From Paraescarpia echinospica (Eukaryota; Annelida; Polychaeta; Sabellida; Siboglinidae), in contig CM034541.1 of assembly GCA_020002185.1 (NCBI GenBank), forward strand, positions 27,681,319-27,745,318: a stretch of DNA of 64,000 nt, given 5' to 3'. The notes under the pieces were generated by a model. The model was not told the origin of the DNA. It worked only from the letters and a program-made list of their open reading frames with translations, and made no database searches. Below are positions 58,629 through 64,000 of the stretch, piece after piece. Every line of letters starts with the position of its first letter. Positions within the stretch are counted from its first letter, which is position 1. A program made the translations under genes and the position numbers.

Positions 58629-61600
58629 TGTGTGTATGTGCGCGCGCGCGCGCGTGTGTGTGAGGCTTAGGTTCAAATATTTGAAAATGTCACATTTGCA
58701 CTTGCATTTGATTTTCAGGATCAAAAACATTTACATTTGAATAAAAAACAATTGTATTTGTATTTGAATGTCAAGACCAAAAACACTTGCATTTGCTTTT
58801 GAATCAAAAACATTTGCATTTGAATGTCAAGACCAAAAACACTTGCATTTGCACTTGCATTTTAATAAAAAATACTTGCATTTTTATTTGAATCTAAAAC
58901 ACTTGCATTTTCATTGGATTAAAAACAGTCTAGCTGTCCTGGTATCTACGGTGGATTCGGTATCTATTGTTGTTTGTATTATAGTTGCATAACTATATGA
59001 ATAGTCTTTCTTCTGCCAATTTCCAGTAAGTTTCTGCTAAAAGAGAGTAAAGACAAAGTCAGACCAGCCAAACATTATTGCATTGTCATTAGCAGTGGAC
59101 AATATTTGCAGAGTTTTGAAATTAAAGGCTCCAACCTTTGTATGAGAGAGGAAGCCTAGCCCAATTGAACAAGCCCCTTTGTTTGTCCAGGCCTATTGTT
59201 CAACCCACACCTGTATCCATAATGAAATTATATAGGTAACCTGTTCAGATTGTTCTATATGGTTGTAGGGTTTGGACTATGTAGTGATTAACAATTTCTC
59301 ATGGATAATAAATGTAGATGATTGGTTTGTTTTACGTTAGATTTGATGGAATATCTAAAATACCACAACTTACAAACACAGAGAATTTACTTTCTAAAAC
59401 TGAGGTTAGTACTGGTTGGTTATTGCAAGAATAATGTAACCTTTTAAATATTTCCAAATTGTTCATACATTATAAAACACAGTAGGCCAATTGGATGTAG
59501 TTCATTTGCCCAACAGTCATTTCTTCTGTACTCAAGTGTGAAAAGGGTAATTTGCCCTGTTGTGAAACATAACATTAATTGAAAGTTTCAAAAGAGATTT
59601 GATTAATACTATTCTTTATATTAAAATGTATTTACTATATAAGGGAAATAATACATTTCTTCAGAATAAGTTTCTTCAGAATATTAATCTTAATCATCAG
59701 ACATGGTTTTGTTGAATTAACAGTGAAATTGTTTTTTTCAGTATTGTCTTCACGTCATTTTGGAGCAAGTATTAAATCCTATTATGTAACATGTGAATCC
59801 AGTTTAACACCATCACAGATGACCACATACAGTTGGTGCTCAGTGGGGTGGATTGGTGTTCAGCATTGACTTAGTAATACAATGTTTTGGTAAAACCATT
59901 GAAAGTAATGAGACAAACTTCTTTGTTACGTTAAAATATACGTCATACAGTCCGTTTCTTTATATGGCTTAAAAGCTTCTTATATCTATCGTGTTTTTGA
60001 TAAATAGACCACACTGTTCTAGCACCTATTGCATTGTCAATGGTTGACATGATAAACACTGTCTCAAGTACAAATGCATCACGATGTTTTTTCACACCTG
60101 TGATAGTCTAGACTCAATAGTGTGCTCTGTCTGACATTGTGTGAAGGCCAGGCCAAGACAGCAGCTAAAACCACAGCTTTATGTGAAAAGGATAGCTGGA
60201 ACCTGGCAGGAGAATGGCTTTAAGCGTAAAGCACCTTTGACCCCCTTAGCCATGCAGCAGTCCAGCCATCACACTGTCCCAGTCTGTCCTGCTATGTAAA
60301 CTCAACTTAAAGAAACTTAAGGAGGACCATGGTTCCAGAAGGGGGGGGGGCACTTGCTCATCAAATTACCCATAGGATCCTAGACACAACAATTTACTTT
60401 TGTTGAGTCCATCTGTTCAGTGTTCAAGTTGGCCAAATATAAAATATATTGATTTTGAATGAATCTATTATCATGATTTGGTCCAATGTCATATCGTGTG
60501 GTCGAAAATTAATAAAACAGATAGAAAAAGGAGAACACGTGTAGCACCAGGCCTGGGTCAATTACATCACAATGTAATGTATTACTATTGGGCGATGCCA
60601 TGCGTGTCCTACGGGACATTCTGAGGTATTTTTTTAATTTTTAGAACACCCAACCATGCAAACACCAACTGTTATGTAATAAACATACGATAATTTTTCT
60701 CAATTGCCAACAGTGCACAATAACTTCTTGTGAAAATGTAATTGGTAAAAATAGTGGCATATCGTACGGGACGCAAAGAATAAATATTATTTTGGTCAAC
60801 ATATTTATTTGGATAAATCTGTGAGTTGATGATGAAAACATTCTTGAAACTTATTTTTAAAAATACTTAATGATCTTAGCAATATGTCAGAAACTGTTTT
60901 ATTAAAATATAAGTTTTTTTACCAGGTTGAAAAAATGTTGTATCTGAAAAGAAAACTTATTGTACTGAAAACTCAGTCCCATTTTCACAGTAACTGGTGG
61001 ACCTGTCTTTGGCAGAATGATACTAGCTGTTTGTTGGGCAGTTCGTATTTGGCACAAGTACAGATACATCAGGATATTTGTCACACCTCTGTTAGGCCCA
61101 GTAGTGTGCAGGCCGCCACTAAACCCATAGGCTTAGGTGAAAAGGATAGTTGGCATGGGAACCAACTTCAAAGTACTACTGAATCCCTTTAGTCATGACG
61201 GTGTCACACTGTCCCAGTGTATCCTGCTATGTAAACCCTCACAGTGAAACTCACTGAGGGCCAAGATTCACAGGGCGGGGGCAATCATAAAACTTGGTGA
61301 AACTAGTGGAATATTCCATTGTTCTAAGATACTTAAATCACGTTGTAGTGGCCTACTTAAAGACTGATGCAGCAGCAGTCTGATGTACGCAACGCTATAT
61401 GCATAACTGCATGGTCTGTCTAGGCTGCATTTATGTATATATATTTATACATGTGTCAAGACAAGTTGTATAACTGGTTCAAAATTATGTATAGAAGTTT
61501 TCTTGTTACCAGGGAGGGTTCTATACTAGTTTAAGTTTTTTCAAAACATTTGCATTTGCATTTTTTCAAAACACTTGCATTTGCATTTGAATAGTTTTAA

Positions 61601-61980
61601 AACATTTGCATTTGGTTCATTACAAACACTTACATTTGTATTTGCATTTGAATAATTTCAAACACTAGCATTTGCATTTATCACCGCACTTGCATTTGAA
61701 CTTGCATTTGAATTCTTTCAAACATTTGCATTTAAATGCGATCACTCGCATTTGAACCCAAGCCTGGTGTGAGTGTGCGTGCGTTGTCTTTTTAATGCTA
61801 ATTCCTAATGCTTATCAACTGTGAAACTTCGGTTTCAGTGCGGCATACACCCAAGCGGCCACCCATCCCAAAGACATTGTTATTCTTGTGGATACGTCGG
61901 CCGCCATGACACCGAGAAAACTTTCTCTTGCCAAAGACATTGCGTACTTGCTTGTAAAAACAGCGAACCGAAATGACCAG
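34961..61980 (+). CDS. CACHD1-like (VWFA and cache domain) gene, five 5' coding exons, partial
   Basis: Five exons (34961-35107, 38995-39060, 46805-46918, 54238-54458, 61839-61980) join in frame across GT-AG introns of 3887, 7744, 7319 and 7380 bp, giving the first 230 residues. The product starts with a signal peptide, has a helical N-terminal segment, then the pre-VWA region and the first strand and helix of a VWA domain. The layout and the stretch NGLQTIYPISRRKGE followed by HPKDIVILVDTSAAM fit the alpha2delta / CACHD1 group, where these proteins regulate voltage-gated calcium channels or signalling at the cell surface. In CACHD1 the MIDAS site is degenerate; here it reads D201-T-S-A-A, lacking the last Ser of DxSxS. 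CACHD1-like is preferred over CACNA2D on that basis, but only the N-terminus is visible. The rest of VWA and the cache domains lie beyond the window or in unseen exons. Confidence 0.75.
35500..35990. repeat. Foldback (inverted-repeat) element in intron 1
   Basis: Arms about 35533-35690 and 35800-35956 are imperfect inverted copies: CAGACTGT/ACAGTCTG at the outside, then AAATCGCG, TATATCACCGTAAAG, CTACAAxTxTGTCGCTG and TTTGAGTTATTG with their complements. No coding capacity; a MITE-like foldback. Similarity may go slightly further out. The 122-codon ORF through it is not a gene. Confidence 0.75.
36010..36165 (+). mobile_element. tRNA-derived SINE, copy 3 (5'-truncated)
   Basis: Shares with copy 2 the run GCAGCGTGGCTGAATGCTTC, CGATTGAACAG and the tail TGTAAAGCGCTTTGAGC ... 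GCGCTATATAA ... TACCTTTAC. The tRNA-like head is missing. Confidence 0.75.
36200..36544 (-). pseudogene. Gypsy-type gag relic
   Basis: Minus-strand ORF 36289-36516 reads TETASLGARREDWATGLEDM and NNDAGKRSVLLYNTG, resembling the start of gag proteins in invertebrate Gypsy/K02A2.6-like elements (positive patch, then LL-Y-G). It is short and isolated and no LTR was found. An overlapping ORF in another frame (36356-36544) suggests a frame change near its start. Confidence 0.45.
36843..37992 (+). mobile_element. hAT transposon 2 with perfect 8-bp target duplication
   Basis: The element (36851-37984, 1134 bp) starts CAGGGATCGGCAACCTGCGG and ends with the imperfect complement (GGTTGCCAGCCTCTG). ATATAACA flanks it exactly at 36843-36850 and 37985-37992. 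Inside, 37568-37771 carries LTDEQLHDVGTSLQLDVGHF, like the C-terminal region of hAT proteins of the GTF2IRD2/EPM2AIP1 type; 36953-37165 has no clear match. Internally deleted, no intact transposase. Confidence 0.93.
38245..38699. other. Intron 1 stretch, unassigned
   Basis: ORFs at 38245-38530 overlap in two frames with no recognisable motif; nothing else seen. Confidence 0.4.
38700..38852 (+). repeat. Tandem duplication, 75-bp unit
   Basis: Two copies (38700-38774, 38775-38850) both run from AGTTGTTTACACAGTTAGT-like sequence to AAACCGACCATTGACC, about 10% diverged. Lies 145 bp before exon 2. Confidence 0.85.
38995..39060 (+). CDS. CACHD1-like gene, coding exon 2
   Basis: 22 codons (TFVKENFDTSFQHFDIHDYV...), acceptor TTTGCAG|ACA, donor CAG|GTTAGT, phase 0 on both sides. 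Too short to be found alone; supported by phase and by its fit between exons 1 and 3. Confidence 0.65.
39390..39600 (-). mobile_element. LINE C-terminal fragment (L2/CR1-type)
   Basis: On the minus strand the frame reads SFAVTGPQIWNSLQKCVRSV and ASFRKQLKTHLI before a stop near 39395: the conserved end of L2/CR1-type RT proteins. The plus-strand ORF 39445-39657 is its antisense shadow. Confidence 0.75.
39661..40530. other. Intron 2 stretch, unassigned
   Basis: AT-rich; nothing recognised. Confidence 0.5.
40538..41245 (-). pseudogene. Relic ORF with a Cys-rich CGCKKxC-type motif
   Basis: On the minus strand an open segment encodes TKCGCKKACNRRCKALCRCM (about 41005-41068), a CXC-like cysteine cluster, and downstream (40538-40801) an 87-codon ORF. 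Stops and frame changes lie between. Similar Cys clusters occur in multicopy, transposon-associated invertebrate proteins, but I cannot name the family. Probably a fragment of a mobile-element gene. Confidence 0.35.
41246..42140. other. Intron 2 stretch, unassigned
   Basis: AT-rich; nothing recognised. Confidence 0.5.
42150..42960 (+). mobile_element. L2-like LINE, reverse transcriptase fragment
   Basis: Readable pieces: SCGLDPFPTFLQN (about 42220), VPHEFKQVLVNPLIKK (42303-42390), then after an AAAAAACATGCT duplication and a frame change TALTLLDLSAVFDTIDHDIL (from 42607), LFSLHTTSLSRVI and HADDTQVYK. LSAAFDTIDH and YADDTQ are L2-clade signatures; here the catalytic box reads HADDT and the PQG box reads NPQGLVIDPV. 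A truncated, mutated relic. Confidence 0.8.
42961..44449. other. Intron 2 stretch with (AT)n microsatellites
   Basis: (AT)n at 43235-43266 and (TATG/TA)n at 43882-43936. AATAAATCTAG occurs twice (43290, 43320) in a 30-bp tandem pair. Nothing coding. Confidence 0.55.
44450..44590 (+). repeat. Degenerate tandem repeat, about 45-bp unit
   Basis: Three units of the pattern GAGGCTCxCCAAAAxxxTCxAA followed by CACCCCCTTGA-like sequence. The 91-codon ORF across it has no other support. Confidence 0.6.
44766..45756. repeat. Symmetric set of GATGACGCTGGACAC motifs
   Basis: Complement copies at 44766-44782 and 45001-45016, forward copies at 45387-45404, 45553-45570 and 45741-45755; a sixth, weaker one (GTGTCCATCGTCAC) follows the first. 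The left two point one way and the right three the other, as subterminal repeats do in some DNA transposons. No clear terminal ends. Confidence 0.5.
45757..46530. other. Intron 2 stretch, unassigned
   Basis: AT-rich; nothing recognised. Confidence 0.5.
46538..46792 (+). repeat. 20-bp minisatellite directly before exon 3
   Basis: About twelve units of CTTTGTTGAGAGTTAGCTCA with substitutions. Ends 12 bp before the exon 3 acceptor. Confidence 0.9.
46805..46918 (+). CDS. CACHD1-like gene, coding exon 3
   Basis: 38 codons, acceptor CCGACAG|GTG, donor AAA|GTATGC, phase 0. Encodes a strongly helical stretch (ISKHIERRAAQLMKLRDVI), as expected for the N-terminal helices before the VWA domain in this superfamily. 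A 20-bp minisatellite ends only a few bases before the acceptor. Confidence 0.72.
46919..47775. other. Intron 3 start, unassigned
   Basis: A short (CG)n run at 47232-47246; nothing else recognised. Confidence 0.5.
47780..48095 (+). repeat. Tandem duplication, about 165-bp unit
   Basis: Both copies run ATCCATTTGAAACA, GATGTACA, TTCCCAG, AGAACAAAGTCAGxCACC and CCAATTAATAGCACTG in the same order (47790-47922 and 47960-48080). Confidence 0.8.
48624..49250 (+). repeat. Left arm of the foldback element
   Basis: Starts AGTAGTAATAGAGGTTAAGT, ends GAGGCTTCGCCAAGGGAT; inverted match to 52856-53565. Confidence 0.92.
49251..50179. other. Foldback interior, left part, unassigned
   Basis: AT-rich unique-looking sequence; no gene seen. 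Confidence 0.5.
50180..50365 (+). repeat. Foldback interior: about 40-bp tandem repeat
   Basis: Four units around GTTAACCACTTATGTCTGTG followed by TAGTTCAGTA. Confidence 0.8.
50380..51720 (+). repeat. Foldback interior: compound minisatellite (24-bp and about 65-bp units)
   Basis: Two interspersed unit types. The 24-bp unit (variants of GACACATCACACGAGACTAC or GACCGAGATATGTCACGAGA) fills 50490-50625, 50890-51530. The about 65-bp unit (CAAACGAAACACTATGCTTT, then GACCAACACGTGTCACGA and CAACTAGTGG) fills 50385-50480, 50630-50890 and 51535-51700. Because the first unit is a multiple of three, a frame stays open as an artefact or by constraint (50992-51834, 280 codons, 8-residue repeats such as TDDTSHET and MTEICHET). 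Confidence 0.92.
51727..52015 (+). repeat. Foldback interior: about 58-bp tandem repeat with hairpin core
   Basis: Five to six units of GTGAGATTTGCTTCAAAAGG followed by AAGCAAAGCAAAGCAAATAG and ACGTGTTATCGC. Each unit contains the inverted pair TTTGCTTC/GAAGCAAA. Confidence 0.92.
52016..52266 (+). repeat. Foldback interior: (ACTC)n with CCTTTGTATCTGTTC spacers
   Basis: Runs of ACTC of 4-11 units separated by five variants of CCCTTTGTATCTGTTC. Confidence 0.95.
52300..52650 (+). repeat. Foldback interior: second block of 24-bp units and a 55-bp duplication
   Basis: The 24-bp CACATCACACGAGACTACGG family returns at 52300-52535. Then ATGACAGTCAAGTAACTTCC with GACGTCACTT occurs twice (52550-52590, 52604-52645). 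Confidence 0.88.
52736..52855. repeat. 120-bp multi-hairpin palindrome
   Basis: The two ends pair over 23 perfect bp (GGGTTAACCTCGCGAAAATT outward). Inside lie a hairpin with a 13-bp perfect stem and TCT loop (52758-52786), a weak 5-bp one (ATTTT/AAAAT, loop CAG), and one with an 11-bp perfect stem and CTTA loop (about 52807-52832). Directly abuts the inner end of the right arm (52856). Predicted as a cloverleaf- or T-like single-stranded structure. Confidence 0.92.
52856..53565 (-). repeat. Right arm of the foldback element
   Basis: Complement of the left arm, with one extra CCCACAATGCCCAGCTCGCT-type unit. Confidence 0.92.
53572..54237. other. Intron 3 end, unassigned
   Basis: AT-rich; nothing recognised until the exon 4 acceptor. 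Confidence 0.5.
54238..54458 (+). CDS. CACHD1-like gene, coding exon 4
   Basis: 221 bp, acceptor TCTTCAG|GTG, donor ACAAG|GTAACA, leaving two bases of a split codon (AG|T, Ser183). Includes RPPWLFREKTPKYPT, LADQLLRNQYFTDENGLQT and IYPISRRKGEVPRYTEAR; the last stretch matches the segment just before the VWA domain in CACHD1-like proteins. Confidence 0.8.
54459..55425. other. Intron 4 start, unassigned
   Basis: A region of higher GC at 55010-55350 may be an old mobile-element fragment, but I see no motif in any frame. Confidence 0.45.
55426..55485 (+). repeat. (TGCG)n/(GT)n simple repeat
   Basis: GTGTGTGCGCGTGCATGCGT followed by TGCG units. Confidence 0.9.
55490..55835 (-). mobile_element. 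tRNA-derived SINE, copy 2 (near full length)
   Basis: On the minus strand: A box TAGCGCAGCGG (complement of 55812-55822), B box GGTTCGAATCC (complement of 55769-55779), a central body, then a tail with TAAAGCGCATTGAGC and GCGCTATATAAG ending in TTTACTTTAC-type repeats. This tail type occurs widely in invertebrate SINEs. Copies 1 and 3 are truncated members. Confidence 0.88.
56385..57900 (-). mobile_element. RTE-like LINE, reverse transcriptase, degraded
   Basis: In minus-strand order: SDKAPGWSNVPIEAYC (about 57735), then RxxFANYRAICL (about 57570), TITFIDYSAAFGVGSH and VVQAVYSAATGIVRVRQRDG (57111-57413), and the C-terminal piece FEYLGARLRCNGNDQANVLY and MWVGHHLSCSIKLSIYQLA (56550-56855). FxDYSAAFDTV and AIYSAATGVVRVR are characteristic of an RTE-like family common in marine invertebrates. 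The catalytic Asp of motif A reads Gly (AAFG), the YADD region is destroyed, and frames shift often. Confidence 0.8.
57901..58585. other. Intron 4 stretch, unassigned
   Basis: AT-rich; nothing recognised. Confidence 0.5.
58586..58661 (+). repeat. (TG)n/(CG)n microsatellite
   Basis: About 75 bp of TGTG with a CG run; adjoins the left end of the next element. Confidence 0.95.
58654..61774. mobile_element. hAT-like non-autonomous element, 3.1 kb, in intron 4
   Basis: Ends are inverted: GAGGCTTAGGTTCAAAT at 58662 and its near complement ending CCAAGCCTG at 61766. Flanks GTGTGTGT (58654-58661) and GTGTGAGT (61767-61774) fit an 8-bp duplication with one mismatch, though the left flank is in a TG microsatellite. 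Both subterminal regions (58680-58925, 61545-61755) are packed with variants of AACACTTGCATTTGAAT, all in the same orientation. No transposase ORF. The interior holds a diverged direct duplication (60115-60345 and 61075-61285). Confidence 0.65.
60115..61285 (+). repeat. Pair of diverged direct repeats inside the hAT-like element
   Basis: Copies at about 60115-60345 and 61075-61285 share GTGAAAAGGATAGxTGG, CACACTGTCCCAGT, TCCTGCTATGTAAAC and GAGGxCCAxG-type sequence in order, roughly 960 bp apart. Confidence 0.75.
61839..61980 (+). CDS. CACHD1-like gene, coding exon 5 (start of VWA domain)
   Basis: 142 bp, acceptor GGTTTCAG|TGC, donor CCAG|GTACTC, completing the split Ser codon and ending in phase 0. 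Encodes HPKDIVILVDTSAAMTPRKL and then an amphipathic helix (SLAKDIAYLLVKTANRND): VWA strand 1, the MIDAS loop and helix 1. The minus-strand ORFs over it are shadows. Confidence 0.82.
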
Positions 61981-62431
61981 GTACTCAGAAAACAATATTT
62001 GTTGATTTTGATTAAGCAATGTGCAGGTTGGATTAGCATTAAGTTCAGCGGCTGTCTCATCAGTTAGCAGTCACACAGAAACCTAATGTTTCGCATTGAT
62101 GATTCAAACCACTAGGTGATGATGAGGGTGACTACATACTAGAAATTTCCTCCCTTGTGAACTGGAGCACCTAGCCCAAACTGTCCATCAACAAAACACA
62201 ATACCAAAGGGCTCACCATTGACTTCAAAAAGGGAAATAATATTATGCAGTAAAATAACTTTTTTAATTAGATAACATGTAACTGATATTTGAAAATTGT
62301 CCCGTACGACACATCACAGTTTTTGCATCTTTTCTTTAGGCATAGCTGATCTCAACTAATAGGTGGCTTCATATTTTACAACTTCTTCAAGTTCTATCAC
62401 TAAAATACCAGCGGGAATTAATTTGGAAGCA

Positions 62432-62658
62432 CTCTACATAATAACAGCATACCTTATATAGTTAGTGATTGGTGTGATGTATTTTACGATGGTGAACGGT
62501 TTCCAGATGAAGTGATCAACATCACAGATGGGGAAGTTAAAGTATCTAGGCGAGGCAAATATTTCTACCCTGCAAGTGCCATTTTGCCGAAGACATGTCC
62601 ACTAGTTACTGTGAAAATGGGATTATGTTTTCTGTCCGAATCTGCAGACTTTCATTGA
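62432..62658 (+). pseudogene. Short ORF relic with YDGERFPDEV motif
   Basis: One frame is open for about 75 codons to a TGA at 62656-62658. It includes DWCDVFYDGERFPDEVINIT and DGEVKVSRRGKYFYP. The YDGExFPGEV-type pattern recalls a Tudor/PWWP-like domain seen in repeated invertebrate proteins. No start codon or splice sites are obvious, and it lies 450 bp after exon 5 of the CACHD1-like gene. A TE-derived fragment is the likeliest reading. Confidence 0.3.
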
Positions 62659-63104
62659 ATTTCAAATGGCTGCCTGAACTACAAAACTAACACGATAATA
62701 GGATATTCACAAATAGAGATATGGTGAGAAATATTCAGAAATGGTGGACATTTTAAAACCCATGATGGCCGCCATCGGCCACCTCTCCATGGTTGACAAC
62801 ATGGCTTTTCTTGTTCCTGGGGCTGTGTAGAAGACGCCCAAATAGTTGTGATTTTCTAATCATTGCCGACGGGACGTTAGATCATGACACAGTGCCCCTG
62901 ACTATGCCTGTCTGAACACATTATTCAGCATACTCTATATACGTAATATTGTATTGGCCAGGGGCTGGACAGTGAGTAACCAACAACACGGTGCATCCAT
63001 CGACGATTGTCGTCACAGGAGATGTAAGTGTCCTAGCTGATTGTTCCCCCTAAAACTTCCTTTTTAGTGTTGATTTAGATATTGTAATCCCCGTGTATGC
63101 CTCT
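62659..63104. other. Spacer, unassigned
   Basis: Nothing recognised. Confidence 0.5.
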
Positions 63105-64000
63105 GCTGCAATTATAACATTCGTAGACTTCCGCAAAGCGTGCCCATCATGGCAAGATGATGAAGATTCTTGAGGTCGATGCTGTTCCCAGATAGCTGAT
63201 AACAGCTATTTCCAACATGTACAGAAACACGCATGCTAAAGTACAATCACCGGATGGAGAAACTGAGCTTGTTGATATAATGGTGGGAGTTCCACAGGGT
63301 GACACGCTAGCACCATATCTCTTCGTGATAGTCGTTGACTAAGCACGGGAGATAAGAGGAATTTATATTCCAGAAAACAAGAAGGAAAAGTAAACGTGTC
63401 AAACGTGTAATCACTGATTTCGAATTTGCTGATGATATTGCGCTCCTATTAGAAGTGATAAATCAGGCACAGGAGCTTCTAACACGAGTGGAATCATGAT
63501 GTGCAAGGATTGGTTTAAAGATTAATCCTGGAAGAAGAAGAAAATGATTGGGAAACACCAGCATCGTTGACAGTGAAGAAGCTGTTTTTTAGAGAAGATT
63601 GAAAACTACAAATACCTTGGCCCCTGGGTTTGCACAACAGACAAAGCCATCAACTCCAGGAAGGCAATAGCGTGGAGAGCACTCAACCAACTAAACCTAA
63701 AAAGGAAATCTACACTTCCACCCCAAACCAAAAGTGTTTATTGCAACGGTAACGTATGTGCTCCTCTACGGATGAGAATCGCGGACAATTACGAAAAACA
63801 CGATCAACAACAAGACGGATGTTTTACAAGAATGCTACGAGTCGCATGAACCATTCACTGGCAGCAGCTTTTGTCAAACGTGGAGCTATACAATGGAATG
63901 TATAAAGTCACTGATAAAATAAGAAGAAGGTGACTGAGATTTGCCAGAGACTGCTACATAGATAAGGATGAAATGGCATCTAAGACCATCCTATGGCAAC
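63105..64000 (+). mobile_element. RTE-like LINE, reverse transcriptase remnant, runs off the window
   Basis: Readable in shifting frames: FVDFRKA (63128), YRNTHAKVQSPDGETELVDI and GVPQGDTLAPYLFVIVVD (about 63220-63340), FEFADDIALLLE (63420), RIGLKINPG, then TTDKAINSRKAIAWRALNQL. These are motifs A to thumb of an RTE/craTA-like reverse transcriptase. FADD is kept, but stops at 63340, 63497 and elsewhere break it. A different subfamily from 56385-57900. Confidence 0.82.

Overview
The window looks like a piece of a metazoan nuclear genome, most likely from a marine invertebrate. The evidence is GT-AG introns of 4-8 kb, single-exon and multi-exon animal gene families, AT-rich non-coding DNA, many simple repeats, and a dense, mostly dead transposon load (CR1/jockey-like, L2-like and RTE-like LINEs, Ty3/Gypsy, hAT, tRNA-derived SINEs, Polinton-like remains). 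I cannot fix the phylum from the sequence; a cephalochordate or a lophotrochozoan would fit.

Two host genes are well supported. (1) A single-exon ORF on the minus strand (8192-10063) encodes a 623-aa type II membrane protein with a C-terminal LicD/fukutin-related (FKRP-like) nucleotidyltransferase-fold domain. (2) From 34961 to beyond 61980 on the plus strand lie the first five coding exons of a secreted or membrane protein of the alpha2delta / VWFA-and-cache-domain (CACHD1-like) family: exon 1 (34961-35107, signal peptide), exon 2 (38995-39060), exon 3 (46805-46918), exon 4 (54238-54458) and exon 5 (61839-61980, start of the VWA domain). All junctions are GT-AG and the reading frame is kept across them; the gene continues past the window or in exons I could not recognise. 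A further short exon-like ORF (15460-15657, minus) may be the broken N-terminus of a second FKRP-like copy.

Layout: 1-4080, remains of a Polinton/Maverick-like element (DNA polymerase B fragment, minor capsid-like, small basic and F54H12.2-like capsid genes, all frame-broken). 4080-8190, non-coding with tandem duplications. 8192-10063, FKRP-like gene. 11400-15420, one LINE split by a second LINE plus a 70-bp repeat module. 15950-16705 and 31365-32057, two inverted copies of an unidentified repeat family. 17280-18340, a third LINE. 18956-21941, a Gypsy element with both LTRs, itself hit by a SINE and a LINE 3' end. 22280-25906, a second Gypsy element with a 5-bp target duplication and a deletion that fuses its 5' LTR to the gag zinc knuckle. 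29458-30769, a hAT element with transposase remains. 32740-34560, the 5' part of a CR1-like LINE. 34961-61980, the CACHD1-like gene, whose introns hold a second hAT (36851-37984), SINEs, LINE pieces, a 4.9-kb long-arm foldback element loaded with satellite DNA (48624-53565) and a 3.1-kb hAT-like non-autonomous element ending 72 bp before exon 5. 63105-64000, an RTE-like LINE remnant.

The strongest candidates for something undescribed are the foldback element at 48618-53571, whose satellite cargo includes a 280-codon ORF of 8-residue repeats, and a 120-bp multi-hairpin palindrome at its inner edge (52736-52855). The unnamed 700-bp repeat family, which shares a module with a LINE/LINE junction, is the next most interesting.
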